From contig NC_060215.1 in NCBI RefSeq assembly GCF_021130785.1, positions 69,134,501 through 69,198,500 on the forward strand: a stretch of DNA of 64,000 nucleotides, read 5' to 3'. How positions within the stretch are numbered: position 1 is the first letter of the stretch; each line of letters starts with the position of its first letter. The position numbers and the translations under genes were made by a program. Positions 11,237 through 26,442 of this stretch are shown here, piece by piece. The stretch is from Homalodisca vitripennis (taxonomy: Eukaryota; Arthropoda; Insecta; Hemiptera; Cicadellidae). The notes below the pieces were generated by a model, which was not told where the DNA came from, made no database searches, and saw only the letters and a list, made by a program, of their open reading frames with translations.

Positions 11237-13461
11237 CTAATAGATATATGATATTTCATGTGAAAATTTATGTAATAAATATGTATAAATATATATATAT
11301 ATACGTTAATATATATACTAGACATTCTAAACAGTATTGTTCATTCATTGTAAATGTCTTGTTTATACTTGTCCTAGTCATTTGCGTTAAAAATGACAGA
11401 TTTCAACAGACTACACTTTCAAAAATATGCTCATCATGTAAATTTATAGTCACTATGGACCAAAAATGTTAGAAATACATAAATATAATGTACATGGATA
11501 GGTTTTACCTCTGTTGAGAGTAACGATTGCCAATAAAATGATACGGCAGTTGTTTGCTTGGTTTTTATGTTGGGGATTCTGAGGAGGAGAGGTAATGATA
11601 GAGAAATCTGTTAATTTACTACGGCCTTGCTAGCCGGAGGTGGCTGTAAATTGATTATACCTGTCGTGGCTGCTTTCTTGGAACAATATTTCATGTCACT
11701 CGTCACAGTTGGCACGAGCCACTACTAAAACCGCGGTTGAGGTTTCCTGGAAGTTCGGGGTTTTCACAGTAATCACTTAGAAGAGAACCCATACGTATTT
11801 ATCTTGTAATTGTTGTGTTCTTTTTTTAATTCAGACCAGTGCCAACTACAAACGACATTGTGCTATATACGGTCGTAATCTTGATAATGCACCGAACTGA
11901 TTTCGGACTAGAAGAAAGTTATTAGGTCTCGGACTGAATACAATATTACAATATTCGATCCGAGACGTTAAAGTTTTCCTAGTTCGTAAAAAGTGTTATA
12001 CTTATTATACTTAACAAATATATTTTCACAAAGAATCTTTAAACGATGGGTACGGAAGGTTTGAGGTTTTTTGTGAGGAAACAATAAAAATAGAACAGAA
12101 TAAAAATGTTGGATGCATATTAATTATATGTTTAAACTTCTACAACTAAAAATAAGGTCATAAAGTATTTAACAATATGGCCGCCAATACAACCGACTCG
12201 GCCTTGTTGTGGAGAGTAAGTTATCTGAATGTTACACAAAAATAAATGTTCAAGACCTTATGAGATGACAAAAGAAGCTGTGCCGGTATTTGTCATCTGC
12301 GTACTTTTAGTACAGTTCAAATCCAAATTACAACTAAACGCGTTGGATTCAAGCGTTAACGTTTGGTAAGTGAAATATCAACACAGTAGATGATTTCTCC
12401 ACGACTACAACGCCGGGAACCCATGATACCCTCCAGACTCTTTACCTTCCTTAATTATTATGAATGCATATTGATAGCATTGGATTGAATAATATTGGCA
12501 ATCTATTTTTCTTTATTCTTGATTTATATTTTTAATATTGTAAACTACAAATTGTAACTTGGTAGATCTGCGGTAAAGAAGGTGTGCGTATAGTACACTG
12601 GCTATAAATAGTTAGTTTTAGGTCAAGAATATGTACTATATGGATTTGATCAGAAATCACAAACTGAAGTGGGACTATACAAATAAAATGTGTACAAACC
12701 GGTTGCTTCGGTGATATAATACACAATTTATCTGAGGGTGTCTTCGTATACTCTGTCTACCTCACTACCCATGAGCCGGCCAGGGCTACAGGAGCGTGAT
12801 TTACACATCTTCACATAGTGCTAACATAACAGGGGGATACTGATGGACAAAGAAAAGAAGGTACGAGCGTTACTCTGATATATTTTTTAATACGCCGTCA
12901 GCTTTGCACAATATAGTTTGTGCCTTAGAGACGTCGGTTACGTGCGTGTCCCAGAACTTTCGCTCACTCTGCCCTCACCTCAACCGCTGAATTGATTTCG
13001 ACTCGGTTTTCACACAACGTTCGCTCGTGCGTGACTGAGATATCATATTGAAGACCTTGACAAAACTAAGAATCACTTAAGTTACTTCTTGAAAGCGATT
13101 TTATTTCGGTGTGTATATATTTCAAATGACTGTATTGGACATAATACTTTACATATAACGCGTTGTGGGTTGTAGATAATAAGTATATTTTAGAATTTTT
13201 GCAGTACAAGCACTGAAATTTAAATTCAAGAGAACGCTCTTTATAAATCACTGAAAATTAAACAATGAGAGATGGGAAATTATATTGTTTAACGTCAGTT
13301 ATTCTATAACCTGAGATAATCAATTCCGCACCAATTGCGATTGAACTATTTAATTACCTTAATTCAACAACGTCTATTTTAATGTAGCCAACCTAAATGA
13401 CTTTGACCGTTGATAACCATAGACTACTTAAAATAGATTGTATACTCTCATGCGTCACCTC
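11235..13461. other. AT-rich intergenic DNA, no gene seen
   Basis: Contains a short imperfect TA stretch at about 11288-11320 and chance frames under 75 codons. A moderately GC-rich segment at about 12760-13030 has no coding signal that I recognise. Confidence 0.5.
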
Positions 13462-13832
13462 TTAAGAGTCAGGTATACTGGTGGTCATCTTGATTTTAGC
13501 TCCATAAAGAAAACAATGTTAAACTTCAAGCACTTTTACATACTTTTTGTTAGTCGTAGAATTACGAGATCTGTTTCGTTTTCATGATATAATCAATGCG
13601 CGTCCAAAGGGCTTTTTTTAGTTTTTGATATCATTCAGAAAAAAATATCATATCTTTTTGTAATTCATTATTTAAATATTCAAAAAATATACGCTGAGTA
13701 GGAAAAATTCTAGTAATTGGTATTATTTTAATCTTTAAAACTAGACATCTCCCATAACTATAAAATTATAAATGAAGGCGTAAAAGTGTGTTTACAGGGT
13801 AACACAAAGTCGTCACTGCTGCCGGCTCTTAA
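13462..13832 (+). mobile_element. TTAA-flanked MITE, copy C (complete)
   Basis: A 363 bp element (13466-13828) between TTAA at 13462-13465 and 13829-13832. The left end is GAGTCAGGTATACTGG and the right end is CTGCTGCCGGCTC. It matches copy B over the first 60 bases and the last 100 bases and differs by indels in the AT-rich middle. It has no ORF of its own. Confidence 0.75.
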
Positions 13833-15343
<1,511 letters not shown>

Positions 15344-15485
15344 CTCTGAGAACGTCCGCGGGGATCAGACGCTTGAACACCTTGGGCCTGTCTTCGTCCT
15401 TGGTCTTGGCGTCCTTGTCCTTGTCTTCGGCGAGCACCAGGCAGCAGGCCAGCAGTACGGCCAACGTGTAGTACAGCACCTGCAT
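15344..15485 (-). CDS. First coding exon of a secreted protein, possibly of the single-VWC type
   Basis: Starting at ATG 15485 (minus), the exon encodes a classic signal peptide, MQVLYYTLAVLLACCLVLAE. A highly charged linker (DKDKDAKTKDED) and RPKVFKRLIPADVLR follow. The exon ends at 15344 with AGAG then GTAAGG, a near-consensus donor, leaving phase 1. Just before the ATG is TTCCAG then AAG, a possible acceptor, so a 5' UTR exon may precede it. GC content and codon use stand out from the AT-rich surroundings. From memory, RLIPADVLR followed by an Asp-Phe-Pro-Gly context occurs in insect secreted proteins with one small Cys-rich VWC domain, and phase 1 would allow that Asp. The cysteine domain itself is not in the window, so family assignment is inference. 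The nearest candidate promoter is at 26.4 kb. Confidence 0.7.
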
Positions 15486-16312
15486 TCTTCTGGAACACGT
15501 CAATAACAACACATGTCACATATACACGTAAACAATACTTTTTATTTAAGAGAAAAAACCGTAATCTTAATTAACAAGTTTTATCGGTTTTAATACTTTT
15601 TCTGGAAAAATTAAATAAACACTTGTACTTTCGTGGATATATCATTGTTAAAGAAGCAGTAATTCTTTTTGTAAAAAAGTTCTTTTTATAACAAAAGAGG
15701 CCTTGTAAGAAATAGAATATGTAAGTCAAAACAAGTTGGTTTCTCGAAATGAAGATGGCACTAAACACAACCTTAAAAACCTGACAAATGTATGAGAAGG
15801 TCCAAACCCGTGTTTGATGTTTAGTTTGAATTAGTACCTAAAACTTTGTATGAAATTAGGCCAAAAATAGTATAGAACGCAGAATATTACAGACGCAGAT
15901 GTATTAACTGACTTCACCCAACAAGCAAACTTTGCACTGTGAGTATCGGCGCTCGTATGGTTGAACATTACTGGTTTAAGAACGTTGTTTATAAGCGGAT
16001 GATTGAGTTGTTTAAAGGATTTTTAGTCATTCGTCATCTTCAAGAATTGTTTGATTTATTCTCCTGATACTCACAATCGCCTTAAAAATAAAATAAACTT
16101 CTTATAGGTTTTAAAATACCAAAAAGTATTGACATTAACCACACCTTTAAAAATAATACACCCAACTAACTGACTAACAAAGACGGTTTCAACTGCCTAA
16201 ATGTTCAGAAAACTATTAAAAAGTATTCGTAGAAAAACATTTGTTCAAACATTTGGTACAGTAAAAGCAATCATCCCATTAATAACCATAATACGATTCG
16301 GAGTATCATTAA

Positions 16313-16339
16313 CCAAAAAATTAAAAAATAATTTTTTGG
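16313..16339. repeat. Perfect 11 bp hairpin
   Basis: CCAAAAAATTA, five A residues, then TAATTTTTTGG. This is a perfect inverted repeat with a short loop. No element boundary or gene is next to it, so its role is unknown. Confidence 0.8.
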
Positions 16340-19300
16340 GGTTAGTATATTTATAATTTGTAGTACTCATACTTCACAACTGTGTGTTTTATTTACCGCA
16401 TTTCATTAAATATTTTCTGAAATTAATGAAGCGATTGTTGAGTCAGCTAAAAATAGTGTGCACAAAACGACAATGTCATGGTCATTGTAGAATTTTTTTT
16501 TAATTCAATTTTGATTGTTAGGATAACAAAATAAAAAGATATTATTTAAAGAACATAAGTTTTGTAACCGTAAGCCGTGACTTTTAGTTATCTACAATGG
16601 TGTTTTCACTTATTGCAGGCCGAAAAGTAGCAATAGCACGCTAAGAAATGGACTTATAATAAAGCTAAAGCGACGGATACTTTAATGAAATGCAGAACAA
16701 GTAGTGAACAATACAGAACGCCGGGACTCACAAGTGGAGTACGAACAGGCTGTAGACGATTTGCGAAAAAAATATAATGCTGACTAAGAGAAAGAACCCG
16801 GCCATAACTATGTTCATGAAAAATGATTCCTGTGGCCACACTATTAATTCTTAAACAATAAGAGAATTTCTAAACATCTTACAATATTTCTCCTTGTTTG
16901 GAGACAAGAAACTGTGTTTATGAACATTACTTTGCTGCTTCGAAACCTCGTTTTTTAAAACATTTTGTATGTATTAATAGAGAACGTTGTTTTCGAACGC
17001 TGTTTATAAACACGTTTTGTTTCAAATTTAAATTCGTCTTTAATCTTTTTTACTTTTCTGCGTGTCTTGTTCAGTGTAATAGAGGGCGGTGCGGCGACCA
17101 GAGTTTGGGGTCTGGAACAGTGCGGATTACGCGTTAAATGCGACCTTGTATCTGTCAAGTAGCTGAACTGTCCACAGCTGTGGAGTGACCACATCTCACA
17201 CACAACAAGACATAAAGAGCCACATTACCGCACCAAGGATACGGCGTTGGCGCTGAGGTAAGTGGGCGAGACCGAGCGGAGAGACAGAGAAGTTGTAGAA
17301 AGCCACGCGGCTGCCAAGGGCCTCAAGGCCGTATAACTGTAACACTGCATCCAACGTTCAGCTGTCGCGCCGTTCAGTTGGCCTTTTAAGGAGCCATAAA
17401 GTCCCCCTTTGTCTTATCCGTGTACCTGGCCTCGTACCCCATGGCTGTAGGCGCTTACATTCATGGAACACTGCACCAATAGGTCAAATACTGTCCCGTT
17501 TTTTAAACGTAAATAAATGTGCATAAATTTACTAAAAACATGTTCTCCAGTTTTATGCACATAATATAATAAAATATTAATAGTATTATAATATCCACGT
17601 ATCCATAACTTTTTATGTTTCATTTATAGTATTCTGGGATTATGATATTTTAGCTTCGTTTTTTTTCGACATTTATGGAGATATCAACCACAATTTTATA
17701 GGATTAGTCATAATATGTCATTTAAGTAGCTCCAATGGGCTAACCAGTGTATTTTGACGTTAAGATTTCTAATAATGTGAAGTCACATGTGACCTTTCAG
17801 ATGCTTTGTGAAAGTCACGAAAGGAAGAGTGGCTCTCGAGAAGGTGGGAACTGCGAATAATATATTTCCACAAATAAGCAGAAAAGATCCTTGTACGTAT
17901 TTGACGATGGCAGCATTGTCACTACGATATCATCCGGTACTTTCACTGTGGGGACGATCAGCTGGATCCCCTCTCGGCACTACTGTCTGTCTCTAACGTT
18001 GCGTGTTGACCTTTCGGGAACAATCGGGACGAGAGATGACGCGAAGCGGAGGACGGGGACGGCAAGTCGTGAAAGCCGAGAGAAAGTGAGTGCAGTGTGT
18101 CTGTGTCGTGTGGCGACGTGTGCATCGCTATCCGCGTTACGCAATATACCGGGCCTCCGGCAGCAAACTAGCTCCAGCCGGCTACCGACACACCGGTGCT
18201 TTGCTTTATCATTGCGCTTGGGTAACGGTGGTTATAGACGAGAATGTATAGCTTGGACGGACATGAACTTGCCGTAGTGGTCGATAAATTGTGTCTCTTA
18301 CGAGGCATTATGTACTATCGTATGGGACATATGTGTCTCTGGTAAGAGTATTGAGAAATCTTTGACATGATACTTTTAGCGTGGAACTGTATCTTATTCT
18401 TTGTTTCCTGTTGATATGCTTCAGTGTCCGTTTAGGTGAGGATTGTCTATTATACTGCATATTTTATTAAAAACGAATTTGTGCGCTGTATTCAACTTAG
18501 ACTGTGGGAAGTAAAGAGGATTGCTACTCGTATTTCACAGTAAACAAATCGTAGTACGATGTTATATCGTACATCGAAGATTTCTGTATTCTATGAACTG
18601 TTTCACAGAATTACCCCACTAAAAACAATCATTTATAAAACAGGTCTTGTTAGTACTGCGGTGTTGATCCAACAATTGTGCCTTGGTTAAAGCGAGAATG
18701 TTGGGAGGCAGCGCCAGTCGTGACTCTGTGGTTGTAAGGAGATCCACGAAGAACGTCGGTTAAGCTAGTCGTTCACATTTAGCTTTGGCGACTCTCAAAA
18801 TGTACAATTTCTCATCAATTGATCAAAAATTAATAGTGTATTTTAACCACATTATAATACATCATAACATACTTTTGTAACATGTAACGATGGCAAATGT
18901 CCAAAACCTGTTAACTTTTTCTATTGAATAAATTTGAATGTGCCATAATTATGCTTATACGAACTCACAATAATCAAAATATGCCAGCTTTGTTCTTCGA
19001 ATATCTCAAGTTTGAAAGGCAAACTAGGGCCAAATAATATCGGATCATTTAAAAAGGGATTTTGAATCCTGAAGGAAAAGTCTTTGAAAACAGTTGTTTC
19101 ATAATATTTACAACGAACTTTCTCTCTTTGTTTCTGGTAAGAGTTATATAATTATTTTATTTTGGACAAAAACCTATAACAAAGAATTACAAAGTTGAAA
19201 GCCATTATAATTGAAATTAGAGTAAACAAAATGTTATATTCAGTATGCATTGGTGCACAATTGCTCGGAAGAAGGAACTAACTCTCCATAACTAAGTTAT

Positions 19301-22300
19301 AGTTTAAGTTTAAGTAGATAAAAGTCAATGATTCATTATGATATTTCGAAAATTGATATTTTTTAATTATTGTTTCGTAACGTATCACTGTTTTTTCCAA
19401 CCGCCACCTTTACCTTAATAGCTTTATAGCAAAAGAATATTTTTTTTAAGGTTTATCGCGGTGAACATTGCGCACCGGATGACGTGTCGAGATATGCAAG
19501 GGAAGAAAGTGGCTCGCCCAACGAAAGCGAGTGAAAGTACCATGTCTTATTTATTGATGAGAAGGAGTAGAGCCGGTTACGTAATAAGACCTGTTGTTTG
19601 GGGCAGGTCGACTCGCCTGTCTCGGTTGGGCGGACCGATACTCGCCGGTGGCTAGCTGGGGTGGGGTTGCCGCAGCTGCAAGAGCACCGCCCAGTCAGTG
19701 AATATCATCGTGATAGTAAGTAAGTGGTCATGTTGTAGACTGCCAGCTGCTGAACTGGTTTACAATCAATCAATCATCTACACGGAATACCTTTCATAAT
19801 CGAATAAACATTTAGTACATTTACAGTACGGTATTGATGTAAAGCTACATCCTGTCATTACAAAAGTACCGGTAATGAGTATTAGAATACATATGTATGT
19901 ATGTGTATTCTAATTATGCAGAACAGTACGTGTAACTAACCATGTTGGCAATTAACAGCCTCGTTATTCTGCGTCTAGTAAATATGTCAATTTCAGCTTT
20001 TACAATGTTCTGATTGTTTTGGGCCACATAAACAAGCGTTCTCACACTTTTTAACCATCCAGTCATCGTCAATAATGAACTTTGAACAATGAACAATTAC
20101 TTACTTTATTCTATATTTCTCGCTTTCAAAACCTGACATCGTATTAAGCATCTATTGATTTCAATAAAAATGACAAAGAAGAAATGTGCTGAACAATCAA
20201 CATATTGTTTTCTGATTGTGTTCATCATTATATACCTTTATTTGGAAATTGGTTCTGGACTCCTAATATGAAACTGCATGTGAAGGTTTATTATGCTTTA
20301 TTTGCGTACATATACGCCTTCATTGTATGAGTTTTTATTGTTTGCATATTCAAATTTGTCGAATGGTGTCGACCGTAAAACATATGGTATGACGTAATTA
20401 TTTTGACATAAGAGCGATTTAAAAAAGAAGTGAAACACTATAATGAAAAATGTTTTTTTGTATTTTGTATACAAATATAAAAAACCAGACAAATTAGGAT
20501 ACTGTTTTGTCTGAATAGTTCTTTCTTTGCCTTAGCTCCAGTATCCAATGTAAGAACAGGAGATATCTACTAGGCCACAGATTTTTCACCGAGATCCAAC
20601 AATACAATTACTGTAGAAAGACACAACTGGTATTTCCATGTTGGTAAGCTATATTCGGAAGCTAATCGCTACCGACTGCCAGAGGGCAACGCTTGAACGC
20701 TTGATGGACCCGAACTGCAGGAGATACGGCTCAGGCAAAGCGGTCGGGGCCGGACACACTTCCTGCCTAGCCAGCAGACCCTATCATATCCGTGCAGTAT
20801 ATCGAACAAGAGAAAAAAGTTAATACTGAAACCAAAATGGCCTCATAACAAGCCAACACAGTGTTATTTTCCTTCCAAAGGAAAAAGTAAAATCCAGATG
20901 ACTTTAAATCCAGGCAATATTTTGCCTAATGTAATTAGATGTTTGACGTCCCTTTTGTTCAGTTTTTATGGATTAACATAACAGTGAGCGTGTTACTGCT
21001 TGATGATACAAATTATGATTTTCCAGAGCCAAATTTCCCTGATATTCAATACCGTACTTGTTTTAATATGACGACGATTTTATCCAAGTCAGCTCAGAGA
21101 TGGATTCAGTAATGTAATTTATACGTTCAGTAAATGTTCACTAAGTTAAGTATTGTTGAGAGGTTTAGACTTAACAATTTTTACAACTAAAGATCCCAAT
21201 TAAGAGGAGTACCCCGAAGCAAAAGGATGAAATCGAAACACGAATAGTAACTTTTTGCTGTTAGTTTTAAACAAGTGGGAACCAAGGACGTGAACTGAAA
21301 CAATGTGCTACAGGTACTACACTACAGTAACCCTATTTGTTAAGATTCGATAACTGACAAAATGTTTGATTATTACTATTATTTAACCAATATTAAGGGA
21401 CATTATATCGAATAAATACTGTTTATTCAAACAGTAAAAATGCTTTATTTTTTGTTCATGAGAAATGTTATTTCTGAACAAATTAAACTGTTCAAATTCC
21501 ACAATGGTATATCTTGAGTTTACCATTATACTAATAGTAATATCTGGATCAAGTGCTAACTTTAGGGAACCGAGCTTTAGTCTGTGTGAACAAATCTTGG
21601 TTCACCTTTAGGCTCCCTCGTTACTTAGCTTTCCCTCGTTTCGCAATGTAAGATTTTTAGATCGTTAGTAGATTAATTTGTTTTTTGTATCATATTTCTA
21701 TAACCCCCAGATTAAAATGCTTGATGTGGCGAAAAAAATGTGAATCAAATAAATTTTTAAAATGTTGTTATTTCAGTAACACAATTTATTGTTCTATTAT
21801 TGGGAGTCAAGTTAACATAAATATTTGGGGTTAGATCGAACAAACAAATTATAGTTATTGTGTTAAAATTTGTGTCTCATTGAACACCAACCTATTATCT
21901 CAACTTGCAAACCAATATGTATAATACTGCAATGGAAAGAAACAGAAAAGGAATTTCGTAATAGTGGCAAAAAGTAAAACAAGTCCCTTAATACAGCTGT
22001 TGATAATGAAACATAACATAAATAAGGTTAAACATTCATACTATTCATATTGCAAACATCATCGTGTCGCTCTTGCATCGCGAGGAAGGCGACAAAAGTC
22101 ACGTGCATAAATACATCCAGTTTTCCCTGCATGCAATCTGCTGCCGCTCACCACTCAACGATGATTTGCGTTGCATCAAGGACCCCAAGGATATAAATCA
22201 GTCCACCTTCAGTCGCCACGACCTTTGCCTGTCTCCACGAAACCGTGACAGAAGAAAATTACTCAACAGTTCTTTCTTCTTAGGAATATTTACTATCCGT

Positions 22301-23245
22301 CCACACAGACACGCCTGACTCGTGCATACACATCACTACAAGAAATACATGCACAATACAGTAGCCAAGTGTCTTACATACTGCCATAAGGTCTTCTGTT
22401 TCATTTTGTTCCTGTGATTCAAACTCAATTGTATATTGTTATACAACTCGCGCACAATAATTTCGTGAACTTTACAAATTTGTCCGCCCTTCATGTCGTT
22501 TATTACTGTGGTACAGAAATCAAAACAACGGAAATTTGAAGTCAAAATAAAATTAAGTTTATTAGTGACGGTGATTTGAACTTATAACATGAATTCTGAC
22601 GTTTGACTCTATTATATGAATTTGAGTTTACGTAATTGGAATCTAACCTTTTCTTCAGTTGTCAAACTCCTTAAGGAATTAGGTTAAGCACGCACAAACT
22701 AATTAAAAACTAATCAATGTATGGCTAAGAACTCTGGACGAAGTTTCAGGCCTATGCTTGTTTATTCGACATATAACATGTCCTGTTGTCAAGCTGTTTA
22801 TTAAGTAGCCGATTAAGCAAATTTGGATTAAATCCTATTAAACCCCGATCATATTGTGGCATAAAATAATCAATCTAGCTTCATAAAAAGGGTTGTATCA
22901 AGTTTCTTCGAAATTGGAAAAAGAGTATTCAATCTTTGTTTGAGCTTTGTTTTTGGCAATGGTATTATGCTGAAAGAAACAGTATTTTCCGGACATTTGA
23001 AAATGATATTTTGAAATGTCAAAGTAGTTCAATGAAGGCTGATAAAGTCTGGTAATGAAAGGGTCAAACATACTTTATTATAACCCTTGCTTTTGCGTGG
23101 GGTTTTAATATTAGTCGGATTTAAGTTATAAGAGCTACTTGTTTTGCTCCATAAAAACGATGTTAACTCCTAATCCGTGTTCTCCTATGTTTCGTCATAA
23201 TTTTCTAAATCTCTAACGTTATGACCAAATTCAGTTAGGTGTTTG

Positions 23246-23248
<3 letters not shown>

Positions 23249-23279
<31 letters not shown>
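23249..23279. repeat. (TA)n microsatellite
   Basis: About 15 uninterrupted TA units. Confidence 0.95.
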
Positions 23280-23282
<3 letters not shown>

Positions 23283-26200
23283 CGATTGAAGATTTTAATT
23301 TCAAAAAAATTAAAAACTGTGTGTTAGATTACCAACAATAATATAAATCTAAAAAGGTTTGAATGCATATATAAATCATTCTTTTAAAATGAAAAGTACC
23401 TTTTAAAAATTAATTTTCAAGTATAATATGGATTAAGATTTAGAATTAAGTAAGGAACACAAAACTAATATAGTCATCTTCACAGCTGTTTCTTAAGAGT
23501 TAAAAGTCATTTTAAACTTTTTTAGGAGAGGGAGGGAATAAATAGTCTGGGAAAATTTCCAGACAATGGATTCACTGCCATCTGGATTATGTTTAATGGG
23601 TTATAAATTTTAAGCCTCTATCTAGGCTACAATATTATCTCAAACATACGATTTATTACAAAAGTATCTTAATTTTTGTTATTATTTCAATATCAATATA
23701 TCTATTCTTAAAAATACCCTGTGTTCTTGACGAAAACTAGAAGTAAATGAAGAACAACAAATGAATTAGAATCAGCTGTGAAATAATTGGTCAAAAACGT
23801 GTACTACTACACATTGAATTTTAAAAAGGTTTTAATTAAGGCTAAGTGACTGTCATTGCAATCTTAACCATGTAGTCATCCTAGAATAGGCTGAGCATAG
23901 AATAAGAAAAGTCAACTTTCGATGTGGTAACTTGACTCAAGGCTGAATACACACTTGAAATTCCGGTGTATGTTGGCAACTTCGCAACAATTGCTAATAG
24001 CCGTTAACAAGTAAGTACAACGGTTCTACGCTCGAGATATGATGAGTCTGTTAACAGTCATGTATTTCAACACCATCATATCTACCGTCTATTCTTCCTG
24101 TTTGGCTCTTTATACCACTGAGTATATCAGTATTAAATTTGTATTTGGTTAGAGGATACGCCAATATAAGTAAATCTAGAACACGATATTGTACCATAAT
24201 TACATCAATTCTAGTACAAAAACAACGAAATCGGAAAACTTTAAAGTGCACATAACACAATAAAAGTTAAATTTATTACTTTATTTCATATTGTAACTAT
24301 GGAGTTAAGTGTTACTATGAAAACGTTTGACAGGGTCAGGGTGTCCACAAATGTCAAGAGATCAAAATAGTCAGCCCGAATATGCTTACATACATGAACA
24401 CCACGAATAATAACATGAACACCATAAACAATTTTTCATGTTTGTAGTAAGAAACCTAAAAATACGACAGTTTTTCAATATTTCCATTGACCACAATTAT
24501 ATTGTATATGTAAACGTAGTTTTAAAGCTTTTATTTTATTCGTTTTTATTAATCAAATTGTATAGTTAAAGTTCTAAGAATTAAATTAAAATATTAATAG
24601 CAATCTTGTAAAAAGCCTAACAGGTTTCGACAATGGAAATGCCAGATACGATAATGTCAACCTGGTCGTGGAGCATTACCTATGAACCGTTCAGAGAGAA
24701 CTTCTGAGGAACAATCATTTTTACGAGTTTCTTGGAAATGTAGAATTGTGACATTGTTTTTTTTTTTTTTTTTTATAAAATATTGGTTTTGTTCAAACGG
24801 GTTTTGGAATGGACAACGTAATATTTAAGTAATACAATTATGTATTTTTGTATTCATAAACGTATGTTCAAAGTATGTTTAGGATTTAAAGCCAGGGTAG
24901 CAGTGCTTAGCAGTCGGTAAGTCGGAGGCTGCAAGGATATTGATGGTGAGGCAGCGGTGTTTAGCAGCTGGAGAGCCAGGGGCTACTGTGATTTAAATGA
25001 CTTTGGTAAAACTAGACTTATTCTTTTGCACGATAACTTATTCTGCTACTGAATTTACTTAATCATTTATATGAATTATTAAGTAAATATTATGTTCTTT
25101 CTTTTATAATAAGGGATTGTTAAATTTTAGTTCAAGGGAAACTAGTATTCACAACAAATTTCGACTATGTTCGAGCTTAGGTTCGACTCGAATGGGTAGA
25201 AGAGTAATTTCCCGAGTGACAGTTGCAGTGCGGACGTGGTCATCAAAATGTGGACTCCTGAGTACCAACGCCAACGCTTAGGCCGTTACATTTTGGGGCA
25301 CAACCATAATTATTATTGTTGTTGTTTATGCTGAATTCGGGAATAAACAGTTTTATATTTAGCAGCACAATCCCGCCTTGTCACTTAGTACGTCACTGAG
25401 TACACTAACTGTTATACTTTATGTATTGTTAGCGATGCGGCTCATCTTGAGATGAGATTAAATGTGAATTTAAATGCTCAAAACCGTAAAATTTAAAATG
25501 AACTACTCATAATTATACTCTGATATTATATTTTTTGTAATAGTTTACTACAAAAAGAGACAACGCAATACAATCGCAATACAGTATAATATAATGGATT
25601 ACAGGTGCCGACAGCCCCTCTACCGTAACTGTTTGCCTCCTACTTTTCCGTTCCATTTTTCTGTAGTCCTTCGGAGTCGCCGGCGATCTATAAACATATT
25701 TTTGAAAGCAATTTTGTATATTTAAGCTTATTTCTGCCACAGATAGAAGTCACTTTATTTAGCATTACTAACTTGCCACAATCCTAAACTACATATTAGA
25801 CATTCTTAATTAAGTAACAATTGCAATTTTTTTAAATAACCCATGTTGGAAACACTTATAATGCCACCACCTTTCATTGAAAATTTGTGTTCTATAACTT
25901 TACGTTTTTGTTGGAACCAAATATAAAAATGGATAGGATTGATTAACAGAAGAATGTATTTTATAATAACACACAATACGAAAAATGGTGCCCATTTTAA
26001 ATAACCCATTAATAATAAAGACAATGAAATTGTACAGGAAAGTTAACCATGTTAACTTTACTAGATAATTCACCAATGTAAAGTTTTTAAGTTCATAAAG
26101 ATTTTTTTGTTTAAGAACATTTCAATTTCATCTAAGATAAGTCACAAATCATGTTTATATTTAAATGTTATGAACATAACAAGTCGTACACTTTTTTAAA

Positions 26201-26358
26201 TAATTTTAAGATAAACCATATTTATAAATCAAAGTCGAAGTTTTCCTTGAAGTACATAAAAAGCAACGAAGGGGGAGGAACTATAGCTAATCTTGCGATC
26301 TCTCGTCATCGTGTTCGCAAGACAAAATGGACTATAAACACAGAAGCGACTTGCTCAC

Positions 26359-26413
26359 CTGGTGTTGAGGCGGTGCGGGCGTTACGGCACAGGACAGAGA
26401 CCAACAATAAACT
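26359..26413 (-). other. Candidate non-coding first exon with splice donor
   Basis: Starting at the predicted start site (the A of TCAGTT, 26413), the minus strand runs 55 bases to ACACCAG at 26359 and then GTGAGC, a good donor. There is no ATG in these 55 bases, which suits a 5' UTR exon. It may join the acceptor at 15489 ahead of the signal-peptide exon. That pairing is inference from strand and order only; a nearer, unseen exon is equally possible. Confidence 0.5.
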
Positions 26414-26442
26414 GAGGCCGGCCCGCTTATGTTGCTTATATA
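26413..26442 (-). promoter_or_regulatory. TATA box plus arthropod initiator
   Basis: On the minus strand, TATATAA at 26442-26436 lies with its first T 29 bases upstream of the A in TCAGTT (26415-26410). TCAGTY is the arthropod initiator consensus, and 29-31 bases is the strict TATA-to-start spacing. The patch is GC-rich around the TATA box, and a splice donor follows 55 bases downstream. Sequence and spacing together make this the best promoter in the window. Confidence 0.6.

Larger units (their letters stand above)
15489..26358. other. Long non-coding stretch, possibly one large intron
   Basis: No convincing gene. It holds a hairpin at 16313-16339, a (TA)n run at 23249-23279 and several GC-richer patches: 17078-17420, 17880-18270, 19450-19700 and 20640-20820. 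The patch at 17078 contains GCTGAG/GTAAGTG at 17261, a strong plus-strand donor match. The patch at 17880 contains GAGAAA/GTGAGTG near 18085. These could be alternative 5' exons but no promoter or coding frame supports them. The span would be an intron of about 10.9 kb if the 26.4 kb promoter drives the 15.4 kb exon. Confidence 0.35.

Noticed and set aside
17891..18277. 128-codon frame in a GC-rich patch
   Set aside because: The peptide is low in order and lacks a domain, and a donor-like GTGAGTG lies inside it. It is more likely untranslated or chance.
18887..18903. CGATGGCAAATGTCC, matching the arm end of the 4636-6237 element
   Set aside because: Only about 15 bases match and the flanks do not follow. 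Too short to call another copy.
22981..22998. TTTTCCGGACATTTG, similar to the same arm end
   Set aside because: The match stops after 15 bases, so chance cannot be excluded.
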